Shown: piece by piece, positions 41,978 to 54,094 of the stretch | How positions within the stretch are numbered: position 1 is the stretch's first letter | How the letters are laid out: each line of letters starts with the position of its first letter | From: Glandiceps talaboti | Taxonomy: Eukaryota > Hemichordata > Enteropneusta > Spengelidae | Assembly (NCBI RefSeq): GCF_964340395.1 | Contig: NC_135550.1 | Location: 9,142,864-9,206,863, forward strand | Direction of reading: 5' to 3' | DNA length: 64,000 nt | The notes under the pieces: model-generated | Database searches by the model: none | The model's input: the letters and a program-made list of their open reading frames with translations, nothing else | What the model was told of the DNA's origin: nothing | Translations under genes and position numbers: made by a program

Positions 41978-42524
41978 TTAAAATGGCCATATGGATGAAT
42001 AATGGGTACTTATTCTGTGTTTTTAATTTAAAAAATAACAAAATAACAGTACTGTGTCTTTCTACTTAAAGAAAAAAGCAAAGTGAAATAACGTATAGAC
42101 CAATCTATGTTTGTAATTCATATTTCAAAAATTAAAAAAAATTGTGTACACGTGTAATTGCATGCAAAAGAAATGATTTGTAAACAAAGTGGGGTATTAA
42201 ATAAAACACAGGTAATCGCTTGTAATCATAAGTAAACTCAAGTATTCAAACTATTCATGGATGGTGAGATTTCGGTATTAGGGGACACGATAAATGCAGC
42301 GCAATGGACGTAATGTAATGTTTACATGGTATACTTACAAGTGAATCACTCCCTGTAAGTATAATAACAAACTGTGTACCCATATTTTCCTTTTATAAAT
42401 TCATTAAGCTACAAACACAGATTTGGTCAATGTTGTTTCACCTTATTTTTCTCCCATAGAAAATAGTCAAGTTGTTTTTATTCAAAATAGACACCTAAAC
42501 TTCTCATCCATATGGCCACCTTAA
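41978..42524. mobile_element. TTAA-flanked palindromic element, copy A
   Basis: Ends are TTAA followed by ..tggccatatggatga on the left, and its inverse tcatccatatggcca followed by TTAA on the right (42521-42524). The inner arms also pair: a gtgaaa.aac.tagacca..tctatgtttgtaa stretch near 42086 is inverted near 42411-42450. A central block of about 230 bp is absent from the 318-bp relative at 56693. TTAA flanks are typical of piggyBac-like insertions; no transposase is present. Confidence 0.75.
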
Positions 42525-42534
42525 AAGACTAATT

Positions 42535-43150
42535 CAAAGTGGAAGAAATCTTTTTCATGTTTTATATCATTAACAATCACTGCAACTTTTCAAGCCATTT
42601 TTTTTCAAGATGACAATGAAAAAGTGAAGTTAGGCTGGTCAGTAGAACTTTAGAACTACTTCCTCTTTCTGTTTCAAATAAGCTTTTCATTAAACATAAG
42701 ATGCCACCTAAGAAATGAACTTTGTTCAACCCCTTAAAACCCATTCTCAGTTACAATCAAGAAAAAAATATCAGGAGGCAATGTACAAATCTTATAAAGA
42801 AGAGGTCAATTTGTGACCATTTTAGAATCCAATATGGCTGCCAAATACTCTGTTAATTCTATGGAAAAAATAAAAGATTAATGATTTCCTTGGAAACAAG
42901 ATGGTAAACCCTCAAATCTCTTTTATTATTTTAAAAGGGCAAGAAGCAAGCTTCCATATAGTAAAATTAGGAGAGATTTTAAGAATATTGACTTTCAGTG
43001 AAATTTGTCCCTGTGGTGCAATTCAACCTTAACAGATAACCCTGAGTGAAAAAAAAAATTATCTTTTTATGCTTTATATCCTCAAAAAATTCATGTCAAA
43101 TTTATCTATTATTTCCGATGACTCAAGATGACAATGAAAAGGTCAAGTAG
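42535..43150. repeat. Diverged dispersed repeats beside copy A
   Basis: The phrase caagatgacaatgaaaa recurs near 42607 and 43127 within a longer diverged direct repeat. The segment 42820-43000 is an inverted copy of 56560-56685 (shared tttggcagccat.attg.attctaaaatgg and gtttaccatct). A related but diverged copy lies at 59180-59370. Confidence 0.6.
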
Positions 43151-43870
43151 AGTCAGGACAAAACTGAATACAACAGATAATCTTCCATGAGAGGAACTCT
43201 CCCTGAGATTACAAAGGTATCACTGATAGCTCTGAGATTATGGAGAGATGCACTTATTGGCTTGTAGCTGCTGGCTGTAGCTCATATCAGGTTTACAAAA
43301 TGTATACATGCATTACTTATAAGTCCTGGTACTTGTTATCTCGTCACTGACTCTAACTTCAATGTCTATCTCTTCCCTCCCCCCTCCCTTCCTTTTAGTG
43401 TAGATGACACACTTGAGTCTACACACAGCTTATCTGTTATCATAGGATTTACAAACGTTGTAAATTGGTATGGCAGATTATCAGGTACTATCCATGGCCC
43501 ATGTCTTAGAATCATAACATTCATGGATGACTAATGGACTGGGCAAAGGTAAACTTATGTAGATATTATAGTTCACACACAGGGCTTGTTTGATAACCAT
43601 GACAAAGTGAAAAACCACCAGGAAAGGTGTTTTTTTTTTAATTTGGTTTCATAAAATACAGTCTCGTTCTGTTATTTTGTGTTTAACCTGTCTTTCTTCA
43701 TAACTAATTGATATCATCTTTATACTCCCATTTCCCGTAAATCAACAATGGTTGACTTACTTTCTCACCAACCATGAAAAAAGACTAACTTTCATTTTTA
43801 TGGGATGTGTGTCCTGAATGTGAATGGGTATCCATTTGATGATGTATTCTAACTGCACTGAAAGTCTATC
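43150..43870. other. Non-coding DNA, no gene recognised
   Basis: If the exon at 43873-43987 or the stop codon at 44047 is real, this is intron or 3'UTR of that minus-strand gene. Confidence 0.3.
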
Positions 43871-43872
43871 AC

Positions 43873-43987
43873 CTGCAGCTCTGCAGGGGGTCCATTTACA
43901 TGAAGCCGAAACATCAATCCCTTGATTCCACTCCTTAACACACAAAAAAGTAATCTCTTCAAGTTCATCACGCTTGTTGGAAATCTC
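43873..43987 (-). CDS. Candidate exon of an unidentified gene
   Basis: The acceptor is cagtttgtttcag before 43987 and the donor is GCAG|GTGATAG after 43873. It encodes 38 codons beginning EISNKRDELEEITFLCVKEW, which has coiled-coil-like spacing of charged and hydrophobic residues. Linking it to the exon at 44047-44229 in phase would need the weak donor CTG|GTCTGA just before that exon's stop codon. The relation is therefore unproven, and it could be an alternative 3' exon. Confidence 0.28.
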
Positions 43988-44046
43988 CTGAAACAAACTG
44001 TTGAATGACCACCCTTGATAAATGACCTTTTTACATGATTGCTGAT

Positions 44047-44229
44047 TCAGACCAGATGAGGTGCTGAGGGTTGATTTCCACTGTGTGCATTCCTTGCGGA
44101 GATGCTGGACTTCTTTCTACTCAGGGAAGTAGAATTGATGATAGAGTCATCCATTGCAAGCTGGCATTCTCCTTGCCACTTGTCTATCAACTCCCAGAAC
44201 CGAAGGTTGGCGTTCACCAGGGTTTCATT
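44047..44229 (-). CDS. Probable terminal coding exon of an unidentified gene
   Basis: The acceptor ttttgaccctacag precedes an open frame of 60 codons plus TGA. The translation begins NETLVNANLRFWELIDKWQ, then a short Asp-rich stretch, and ends in a Ser/Lys/Arg-rich tail. The spacing of Trp and Leu (FWELIDKW) suggests a helical, perhaps spectrin-repeat or coiled-coil segment. I do not recognise the family. Codon composition is less AT-biased than the flanking DNA, which supports a real exon. It fits in phase with the micro-exon at 49644-49685. Confidence 0.45.
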   Translation of the reverse strand, partial: NETLVNANLRFWELIDKWQGECQLAMDDSIINSTSLSRKKSSISARNAHSGNQPSAPHLV

Positions 44230-44640
44230 CTGTAGGGTCAAAAATAATAATAGGAAAATATTTCTTAGAAACAATATTACAAAAAAAAAAGATACACACT
44301 CTCAGTAGGACATAACATAAACATTATACATAATTTTATTAACGCTTCATCTTTTTATCTTTCTAGTTAAATACACGTATAAGTTATTCCTTTTTTGTGT
44401 GCAAGGTATAATTACTTAAATTTTCATATGCAAACTATATGCAAAGTGTAACAAGCAATATCCAACATTCTGTTGACAATGGTAACATAGTATCATAAAA
44501 CAGCATATTCTGCTCTTAATTTATATTCTAATGTTATGATATTCATCAAAAAAGGAATTAGGACAGTCCACTTATGTATATACTATTCTGTTTTTAAAAA
44601 ATCACCCAAATGTAGGCATCAAACAAACTTTTGAATTAAA

Positions 44641-45270
44641 AATTAGGTTAAAACCCCCTTAATATTCAAGTTATATAATTGCTTTGTTTGCCTAGTTAAT
44701 GCTTCCTATTAATTAGGTTAAAATCCCCCTAATATGCAAATTATATAATTGCTTTGTTTGCTTAGTTAATGCTTCCTATTGATTAGGTTAAAATCCCCCT
44801 AATACGAAAATTATATAATTGCATTGTTTGCATAGTTAATGCTTCCTATTAATTAGGTTAAAATCCCCCTAATACGCAAATTATATAATTGCATCATTTG
44901 CATAGTTAATGCTTCCTATTAATTAGGTTAAAATCCCCCTAATATGCAAATTATATAATTGCTTTGTTTGCATAGTTAATGCTTCCTATTAATTAGGTTA
45001 AAATCCCCCTAATATGCAAATTATATAATTGCATTGTTTGCATAGTTAATGCTTCCTATTAATTAGGTTAAAATCCCCCTAATATGCAAATTATATAATT
45101 GCTTTGTTTGCTTAGTTAATGCTTCCTATTATATACACACTAATTAAGTTAAATCTCCATAATATGCAAATTAAGTAATTACTTTGTTTGCTTAGTTAAT
45201 GCTTCCTATTATATGCAAAATACGTTAAAATCCCCTTAATATGCAAATGCTTTAACTGCTTTGCTTGCTT
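44641..45270 (+). repeat. 70-bp tandem repeat, about 9 copies, most with a POU octamer
   Basis: aattaggtta recurs every 70 bp at 44641, 44711, 44781, 44851, 44921, 44991 and 45061, followed by two more diverged units. Units are 85-97% alike by eye. Six units contain ATGCAAAT, and one further unit carries its complement ATTTGCAT. The array lies in the proposed intron between the exons at 44229 and 49644. Confidence 0.92.
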
Positions 45271-45274
45271 AATT

Positions 45275-46565
45275 GATTAATGTTCTATTATAAATATGTA
45301 TATCATTAAATTCCTCTTTTAAAATAACAGTTATTGTTCCTTTTTTTCCCCGAAGATATGAACATTGCCTTCTTGTACCATGTGTGACCAATGGTGAGTT
45401 ATTTATGTATTTCCATTCCGAACATTTGCCAGTCACAGGTTAGAACTGAGGGTATTCAACTCAATCACCAGACATGATATCTACATGTAGTATACCTTAC
45501 ACATTTTTGCTATTTTTATATTTATAGGTATCAATTTATCTAAAAAGTACAATAGGATGCAGGGTGAACACGTACATATAACCATGACGACTATCACATT
45601 TTTATCAACTAGATGGCATGGATACTTTTCTCAGAAAATAATATGTAATCATGATTTGTTTGGAGATAAGGCATGAATGAAATCAGGAAAGCACCATTAT
45701 CTAAAACCATATTATCTTTAATCTTATAGAAGGGTATTGATAACAAAGTAAACAATACAGTTTGTTTTTTTGTTATTTTGGGGGTGGGAGGTATTAAGAT
45801 GCAATTTCTCTCATGTGGGGTGGACAAAATTATGCACAATTGGTCTAGTGGGAAATCTTTGTAATGAAACTATCAATTTAACTTCTCAGTATTTTGTGTG
45901 GTATGTAGGTAAAATCTGTAAGTTCCCTAAATTCCCATATTTTTGGTATAACAGTGTTTTCTATTTAATTTACAGTACAAAAGATATGTAAATCTAAACA
46001 TATTACCAGGGTCCCCAAGGCTTATAGAAACACAGTAGATGGATATCAAAAAGAATCATTTTCAGATAACTTCCAAAAAACCCCAGAGTATGTATTACTT
46101 ATTTTGATTAAAATTCTCATTATATAAAATGGAAACAAAAACAACTGATTGCTGTTCACCCAGCTACAAAAAACCCTCCTTCAACCATGTTCAACTATTT
46201 TCAAATCAAGTGCCAAACAGTTTCATCAATTATTAAATTGACATTTTTCTGTCATTTGCTTATCTATTTTAATATTAAGGTATCATTAGTTAATTAAAGC
46301 AATTAATAATCTCGTGCCAAAAGAGATGTCAAGATGACCATAAAGTGCTACATCAGCGAGACCTGTTTTTAAAAAGTTAATTTGCTATGTTCAACCAGGC
46401 ATTTCACATGATTACAAGTGGAATACGGCATCTGATGTGCATAAACTTCACTCACATGGAAAATCCGATATGCACTGTGACTATATTCAATATGAACAAT
46501 ATTCATGATCTTATCATGAAAACAGCCGTCATTAATCTGCAAGTCTGATCTCTGCTTGCATAATA
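45275..46565. other. Non-coding DNA, probable intron
   Basis: No exon recognised. Confidence 0.3.
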
Positions 46566-46569
46566 ATGT

Positions 46570-46820
46570 GCTCATTAGTATATCACTTTACCATTTGTAT
46601 ATCTGTAGAACTCATTCTTGCCTTTCATGACAATTAGCTCATTAGCATATCACTTCAGATTTGTATATATGGGGATCGAGGCCTTGTTTCCCATTTCATA
46701 ACAGTTATAGCTCATTATATTACCTTAATTCACATTAGCATATTTGTAGAAATCTTGTTCACTCCTAGCATAACAATTAGTTTATTAGCATACCACTTCA
46801 AATTTGCATATCTCAAGGAC
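46570..46820 (+). repeat. Degenerate tandem repeat, unit about 67-73 bp, 4 copies
   Basis: gctcattag.atatcact-like starts lie at 46570, 46637, 46710 and 46780. The spacing is close to the 70-bp array at 44.6 kb, but the sequence is different. Confidence 0.65.
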
Positions 46821-46824
46821 ACTT

Positions 46825-49640
46825 TAGGTAATTACACATACAGGAAATGTTGAACTTGCGAGGTTTTAGCCATTGATATTGGTACTCTTTGCCAAAGCAC
46901 TATTTTTTTAATATTCATAAATGCCTAATAACGTCATTATAATTATTTTGTATAATGACCATCCTTGAATTGAGTATTAGCTTTAAAGGTTGTCTACACT
47001 AATCTACATAATTGCCTACTGGTCAGTATCCATAAAAACCAATGATAAACACTTTGACAATCAGAGGCCAGATGAGAAATGAAATTGGCATCAAGCCAAA
47101 ATACTGGTCAATTAATTGCTAAAAAAAAAAGGTTTTTACTTGAACAGTGAAGGCAATTTACAAAGCCATCTTGACATCCTTTGGTATAGCAATGCTGTGT
47201 TCAAGTACTTATAGCTCCAATCTGATTATATCTGCCACAAAAGGAAGGTCAATATGTTTTTTTTTCAATTTCCTGAGTTTTTTGTTGACGTCTATTGTGT
47301 GATTGGGTTCATGTTTGTGTGATTGCATTCTGAAAAGGATGTTCGAAAACCGTCACTGGTTACAAACACAGCAAAAATGATAATCATGTATTTAAAAAAC
47401 AGTACATGCAATAAATACAAACAGCTTTTCTGATTAGATCTTGTATGGATTAGTATAGATAATCCCCTTTATAGTGCAAAAAGATTACGATTTTGGGCTT
47501 ATATTTGTAATTTAAGATTACAGATGAGTGAGCCAAGAGTGTGGGATTTCGATCGGATTTACAGGGATTACAATTTGGGGATTATATTAAATTATGTATT
47601 TAAGATTACAGACTAGAAAGCCAAACGAATGGGATTTAGATTATCAACACAATTTGGATCACAATTTTTTGGATAATTATTTGATGATAAAATTTACCTT
47701 ATTTTAGAGAATTTTCTGTATGAAGGCTAGGTTCAGAAGGTAACATATCTTGGGCCAAAGGGCCTATCAGTAACTGTTGAATACATTTAACTATTATTCA
47801 ATTACTGACATACATCCTAATTCCTGGGTAAAAACATTTACTTTAGCCCTTAATGAAATGGTACCTCCATCAATTTCAACTACAGAGATTCAATTGATTG
47901 TTGATATTCAGTGTCATTTCCACGAGGCATGGATATATCTTCCGTTTCAAATCAATTTCATGGGGCAAGAGATGGGAAACCGCATGGATGGACACGGCAA
48001 TGACTGTTTGCTTCAAATATCTTAAATTCAAAATCCAAGTATCCATGGAAGTTATTTTTTAATATTTCTTCAACACCACAATCACACACATCTACAAAAT
48101 ATTCTGTATTTGCTTATATTCTATTTAAAAAACATACTTTTAAGCGTTCATTTGCTCTATATCTGGCTGAAAGACCTTCATCCCTTTTTTTGATCTTTTA
48201 AGGTAGAAAGATATAAGATATTTCCCCACAGTTTTCTTGCAAAGATAAGGAATGATGGACAGGTAATAGCATGGGAATGTAGAAATCATTAGAGTTCAGC
48301 TGCATCCATGTTTGCATAGGGCCTGAGTCACCGTGAACAGAATTTAAGTTGATGGGAGATTTGAGTGTTTACCAATCACTCTCATTGTCTTGGGCTGAAC
48401 GTCTATGGTTGCTTCAGAAGCCTTAAATAGAATATCACTTTATTTGCAAATGAGTGAAATCAACATTTCTTTATTCAAGAATTGTCAAAGAAAGTGGGAG
48501 AAGATTCGCTACTTGGAGAAAAACTTCTTGGGTTGCAAATTAAAGGATTTGATTCAAACGCTTAACAAGAATCTGAATATTGGAATCCGATTTGGAATCC
48601 GATTTGGATTTCCTCAATCAAAGTTAATCAAGGATCCAAGTCAAATTCTAAAGCAAGGATCTACAAGTGAATCTGATTTGAAGTTGAATCAAAGATAAAC
48701 GAATATTTCGGTCAAATGATCCAAACAAGGATCTGAATCAGAAAAAAAAAAATTGATAAAATCTGACCATGAAGTGATAACACATATTAAGTAAATTTAT
48801 TTGACGGTCAGAGCTCCCAGCTCTATGCAGTGTTATGTAACTACCTTGGTAGTAATCACGCGAAGTATACTGTCCATGTAATATGAATAATATATACTGT
48901 AATCACATGGGCAGCACATTGAAACAAATAATTGATCTTTCTAATTCTAATTTCACGTTTCAAAAATTAACAATTGATTATGTTAAGAAGATAATTTTTC
49001 AATCATCATATTTTTCCTTGTTGTTGTAAAACTGAACTACCAGTAGAAATAAAATGATATTGGGGCAATCTTCAACAAGCACACACACATGCAGGCTTTA
49101 GGTTTCTAAAGCAATTTGATTGTGAAACATCTGATGGAATGAGCGAATTAATTAGTCTTATTTTGTATTCACATGTCTTGATGTCTTGTTTAGTATCTTG
49201 ATAGTGTATGGTCTATGCACCTTTGTTAAATCTACAAATAACAATACCATTATCCATCTATTTATTTATCTAATAGCTATCTATCTGTTTATCCATCCAT
49301 CCATCCATCCATCCATCACCCATCCATCCATCAATCCATCCATCTACCCATCTGTCCACCCAAATCCACCATCTTACCAACATGAAGGATTGACCACTAG
49401 AAATAAGTGATTTCACTACAATCTACTTAAACACCGTAAGGTGTTAATTGAACTATTGTTCTTTAATATGAGAGGTGATTGCAAAAAGTGTGATTTATGT
49501 ATAAAAATAGAATCGCTTGCTAATATACTTGACCAGAAAGGTACGAAAATTGGCATGAAGAGGGAAAACAAACATTGAATCATCCATAAAGCCATAGACA
49601 TCTCCAATATCTATGATAAAAGTTACAGTTCAGACAAACG
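46825..49640. other. Non-coding DNA, probable intron
   Basis: It contains a diverged 88-bp dimer at about 47509-47685 (tttaagattacag twice), a region rich in gatttg/ggatcc motifs at 48540-48720, and (ATCC)n at about 49293-49340. ORFs at 47777 and 48405 have no support. Confidence 0.35.
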
Positions 49641-49643
49641 TAC

Positions 49644-49685
49644 CTTGTTATGGTAATTGATATTGTCATCTATAACCATTATATT
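49644..49685 (-). CDS. Candidate 42-nt micro-exon of the unidentified gene
   Basis: The acceptor is catggacatttcag and the donor is the strong ACAAG|GTACGT. Only one frame is open (NIMVIDDNINYHNK), and it joins in phase 0 to the exon at 44229. Confidence is limited by its small size. Confidence 0.38.
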
Positions 49686-49689
49686 CTGA

Positions 49690-51055
49690 AATGTCCATGT
49701 TTTTTGTTGGTGAAAGGTTCAGTAATTTTTTTTTATCAATCATCCGAATTTCTCAGTCATGGTTGTCTTAAAATTTGCAACTTACATTATTTTAACGTTA
49801 AATATTGATATCAGTATGTTACACAAAAATTTGGATGAGTATGATTGACGGATTGTATGGCTGAACTTTTCATATGATAACATGTTTTTTATCTAATTAT
49901 GATACCTTAATTGATAAAACTGATACATCTTCTATGCTCATATAAAAAATTAATTATCACCTAGTTATTACGTAGTTATCTAATTCAATTAAATATGGTG
50001 TTACATACTTGCATAATTGGACGTTACCATATACACCATGATATAATTTTTTAATGATACACTCATTGAAAATGTATAAACTCAATAAACCCCATATCTC
50101 AGCACTAGCAGACACATTCTAAAATTGTAAACTATGGTTTTGTTATTTATTATATGGAAGAGAACTGATAGAGCCAATAAAAATGCTGAATAAAAAGTTA
50201 CAATGATAAACATGACCATAGTCAAATCGTGAAATAGTCGTTTGTATATGAGACATACGATAACATGTTTGTTTGGTATACTGCGTAGCCAGTCTTTTAG
50301 TTAAAGTGATATTGATTATAAGTCAACAATACTGACAGAACACAATGTCAAAATGGCTGTCACTCATGTACACAGAAATGCACATATCACCTAATGTTTT
50401 GTACATGTACAATGTATTGTATGATTATTAATGAATAAAAATTAACCTTGAGCCATTGAACTGGACTGTTGATTAATTGAATGAAAAGGTTTTTCTTATA
50501 TAAAAAAAATTGATAATTAGAATTTTAATTCAAAGATAGATCTGACGTACAGTGCTGGAATGATTGTTAATTTACAAATAAATTCAAGAAATGATATTCT
50601 CTCAAAATAACAATGATCTATTTTCTAATGATTTTGATAAAAAATGTCCTCATGAGACAAAGTCTTTCACAACTGTAATTTATACATATATTAACACACA
50701 CACACACACACACACACTTATATATACACTAATATACACAATACTATCTCTATGAACCCATATACTTCCTGCACTCACTGTACTTGGCAACAAAAGAGGA
50801 TAAAAATGTATGCCATACCCCATTCTGATAATGGCTAATAGACATAGAATTACAGACTCATTCTAGTTGATTCCACTTTTTCAAATTACCATTTAATGGA
50901 AGACACATGCTAAAAATAAGTGAAGGTCTCGGTCATCTGATAAACTTAGAATTGACCTTGATGCCCAATTAGTATACTATTGTTAGATGTTATTACAACA
51001 AGCTTCACAATTGCTCTGTAATTTTAATGATGGCTGGGCATGTTGCCAAGGCTTG
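49690..51055. other. AT-rich non-coding DNA
   Basis: No exon recognised. (CA)n at about 50695-50718. Confidence 0.35.
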
Positions 51056-51059
51056 ACAA

Positions 51060-51840
51060 GTTATCCATAGTTTCGTGTCATATCTATTCTGTCCACACCA
51101 CACCTAGGCCATACAACATTTCAACTACATTAAACCATGACCTGCCCTGTCCAGATCACACCTAGGCCATACATTTCAACTACATTGGACCACCACCTGC
51201 CCTGTCAAGATCACACCTAGGCCATACAACATTTCAACTACATTGGACCATGACCTGCCCTGTCCAGATCACACCTAGGCCATACATTTCAACTACATTG
51301 GACCATGACCTGTCCTGTCCAGATCACAACTAGGCCATACAACATTTCAACTACATTGGACCATGACCTGCCCTGTCCACATCACACCTAGGCCATACAA
51401 CATTTCAACTACATTGGACCATCACCTGCCCTGTCCAGATCACACCTAGGCCAAACAACATTTCAACTACATTGGACCATCACCTGCCCTGTCCAGATCA
51501 CACCTAGGCCAAACAACATTTCAACTACATTGGACCATCACCTGCCCTGTCCAGATCACACCTAGGCCAAACAACATTTCAACTACATTGGACCATCACC
51601 TGCCCTGTCCAGATCACACCTAGGCCAAACAACATTTCAACTACATTGGACCATCACCTGCCCTGTCCAGATCACACCTAGGCCAAACAACATTTCAACT
51701 ACACTTGACCATCTACTATCCTGTCCAGATGACCAAGGCCATACAACATTTCAAATTAAAGAATTGACAATAGACCATACAACATTTCAAGATATCCTGT
51801 TCAGATGACATCAAGGCCATACAACATCTTAAGGAGACTT
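51060..51840 (+). repeat. Minisatellite, alternating 58- and 55-bp units, about 11 copies
   Basis: cacctaggcc recurs at 51101, 51159, 51214, 51272, 51327 (one base changed), 51385, 51443, 51501, 51559, 51617 and 51675. Early units alternate 58/55 because acaacat shortens to acat. The 58-bp units from 51443 to 51675 share ggccaaacaacat and are nearly identical, suggesting recent amplification. Broken copies trail to about 51840. Confidence 0.93.
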
Positions 51841-51844
51841 GCAT

Positions 51845-52555
51845 TTCCACCTAATTGACACATGTTTTACCCACTTATTGAATTTCAACAAAGGTATTAC
51901 ATCTCTAGAAAGAGAAGTAGTACTAATTTGATTGCATATTTCAATGATATCCTTGGATTGGATATAACATCATAATGATTGCACACTGACATCTGAGGCA
52001 TTTTTAAGGGACAATTGCACAACTCCACACAAGCTCAATAAATGAACTGTGTTCATTAAGGGGAGGGTGTTTGGTCCTAAATGAGTGAAGTTCGTTTATT
52101 GAGCTTGTGAATTGGAGATAATACAATAAAAATAGCACCAATGACGTTGTGCTCAACTGAAATCCAAGCGGTTATTTTATAAAGAAGCTTTTAGTATCGA
52201 TCTACAAAGGAGTTTACCAAACCTCCAAAATAATATGCATATTAATCATTGTTAGAATTACTTCATCAACAGATCTTCATCAATACCCTTGAAAACATTG
52301 TCTTCAATAATTCTTTATCTGGACACACTCAATTTTTTGGAATTTAAACCTTTGACCAAAATTAAAGTCTTAAGCGTTATATTGTGATCAGGCCATCATC
52401 AGTATTGGTTTGAACAATCTTTACATTAGACAACCCTCAGTAAATTCCCCACTAAAATAGTCCCAAAAATAACATCTCCACACACATATTTCATCAAGCA
52501 TTGACACTGTTTACTGTGACAAGTGGGAGTGAAAATGGACTTTAACCATAAACAT
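51845..52555. other. Non-coding DNA, no gene recognised
   Basis: A short inverted relation exists between caagctcaataaatgaa near 52030 and ttcgtttattgagcttg near 52091, a stem-loop of about 17 bp. Confidence 0.5.
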
Positions 52556-52557
52556 AC

Positions 52558-52639
52558 CTGAGATGTTACATTGAAAAGGAAATTGATCAGATGAAATATC
52601 ACTCTTTTGGGCATAAGTTGCATTTCACTGATCTCACCA
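52558..52639 (-). CDS. Weak candidate exon upstream of the micro-exon
   Basis: The donor CTCAG|GTATGT is strong and in phase with the micro-exon. The encoded end is VIFHLINFLFNVTSQ. The acceptor (gatcag, poor pyrimidine tract) is weak, so the 5' border is a guess. Confidence 0.22.
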
Positions 52640-52750
52640 TTTTCATTTGAGCATTATTTCAGCTATAAAACCTAGTAAAGTACCTACCAAATACCAAGTC
52701 AATTGATCAGGCAGTTTTTGACTTTAAGGGGATTTTGACTTAAAGTGGTT

Positions 52751-52795
52751 CACATACATACATACATACATACATACATACATACATACATACAT
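52751..52795. repeat. (CATA)n microsatellite
   Basis: About 11 units. Confidence 0.9.
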
Positions 52796-53398
52796 TTATT
52801 GATGCCTACCAAGCACTGCTGAACCTCAGTTCAGTTATGGTAAAAACAAGGACACATTCTTTTTTAACCGTTTATAAAAGGATGGGGAAAATCATCTTAT
52901 AAAAAAGCAGAGAACAATAAAAAGAATAGTGCCATGCTCTATCCTCAGGGTCATATGAGTAATTATTATATTGTGATAGGAATCAAAACCAATTTTATGA
53001 CAAACAGTTAAGATGGTATGATTATACCCATGATAGCAATTATTAGTTTTGATAATAATACCATTCATCATATAGTTCGGATATAACACAAGTGAATTTT
53101 AATAGAAAGCTGTGGCACATCGCAATGACCTCAAGAACATCCTGTCAACCTTACAGAGGTCAACAAACACTGTGTATATTTTGGACTGCAAAGCTTTTTT
53201 TTTTTATCACAAACATGAAAAGATGATTGTCTTAGCATATTACAATGGAATGAATAGTTCCTTAATTTCACCCAATTTGTACAGATTGAGAGTGTAAGTT
53301 GAAGACAGCTACTGGGATTTTTCAGCTTATTAACCATTCAACTCCATGGTCTGAAATTGAGAAACGAACTTACCATCCCTGAGCTTTTATACCATATA

Positions 53399-53480
53399 CA
53401 GTAAAACTCCAATTATCTGAACCTTCCCAGAGACATGGATTTTGTTCGGATATGCAGACAGTTCGGAATAATTGATTTTG
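53399..53480. mobile_element. Short pogo/Tigger-like MITE remnant
   Basis: The left end CAGTAAAACTCCAATTATCTG, preceded by TA, resembles the termini of pogo/Tigger-type elements (CAGT..AACCTC..TTATC). The interior attcgga/gttcgga motifs and the right end gttcggaataattgatttt-gTA form an imperfect inverse. A minus-strand ORF across it is not a gene. Confidence 0.45.
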
Positions 53481-54094
53481 TAGGTGGGGTATAATTTTCC
53501 CCCGTATTTGTTTGAAAAACCATGAATGCATCAAATCTGAAAGTTGTTTACACAAGCCAATTTAAAACACCTAGTTAAGACTGTTTATTGTACTTTTCGA
53601 AATAGATGAACATTTTAACGTAATGCAATTCAGATACTAGTCTTCTTCTGATTGTTTATCTTATTATCAACAGTAGAAGTTACATCTCAACTTTTATTTT
53701 ATTTTCTCATTTTATTTTCCGAAAAAATTCTATTGGCCTTGATGTTATACTAGTAATTCATGTACCTTAATTTGCTTCATGCTCGTTCTTTCATTCAATA
53801 GAATGTTTACAGTTCCATTTAATTATTAAAATGTAAACTTCTTGAGAAAGCCCACTTATGTGTGATCAAGTATTAAAACATTCAACCTGGTTTTTACCCA
53901 TTTCCTAGTAAATCCTATATATGAAACAAACAGAATTTCTCAAATATCAATCTTGACAATTCATATGACCACCTTAATTATAATTACACCATAGGATATA
54001 TAACTGTACTGTTTATGTCTTTGTTACAATTGTAAAGTTTGCTTTTTGATTTGAAAACAAAGGTTTGACTTTATACTTGTGCAATTGATATGCC

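Noticed and set aside
43757-43996. Full 79-codon ORF as a gene of its own
   Set aside because: Only the part between the acceptor and donor (43873-43987) has exon-like borders. The rest is probably intron.
53370-53555. Minus-strand ORF ending at a good donor (GGGATG|GTAAGT)
   Set aside because: The ORF lies across a pogo/Tigger-like terminal repeat, and its peptide is that repeat translated.
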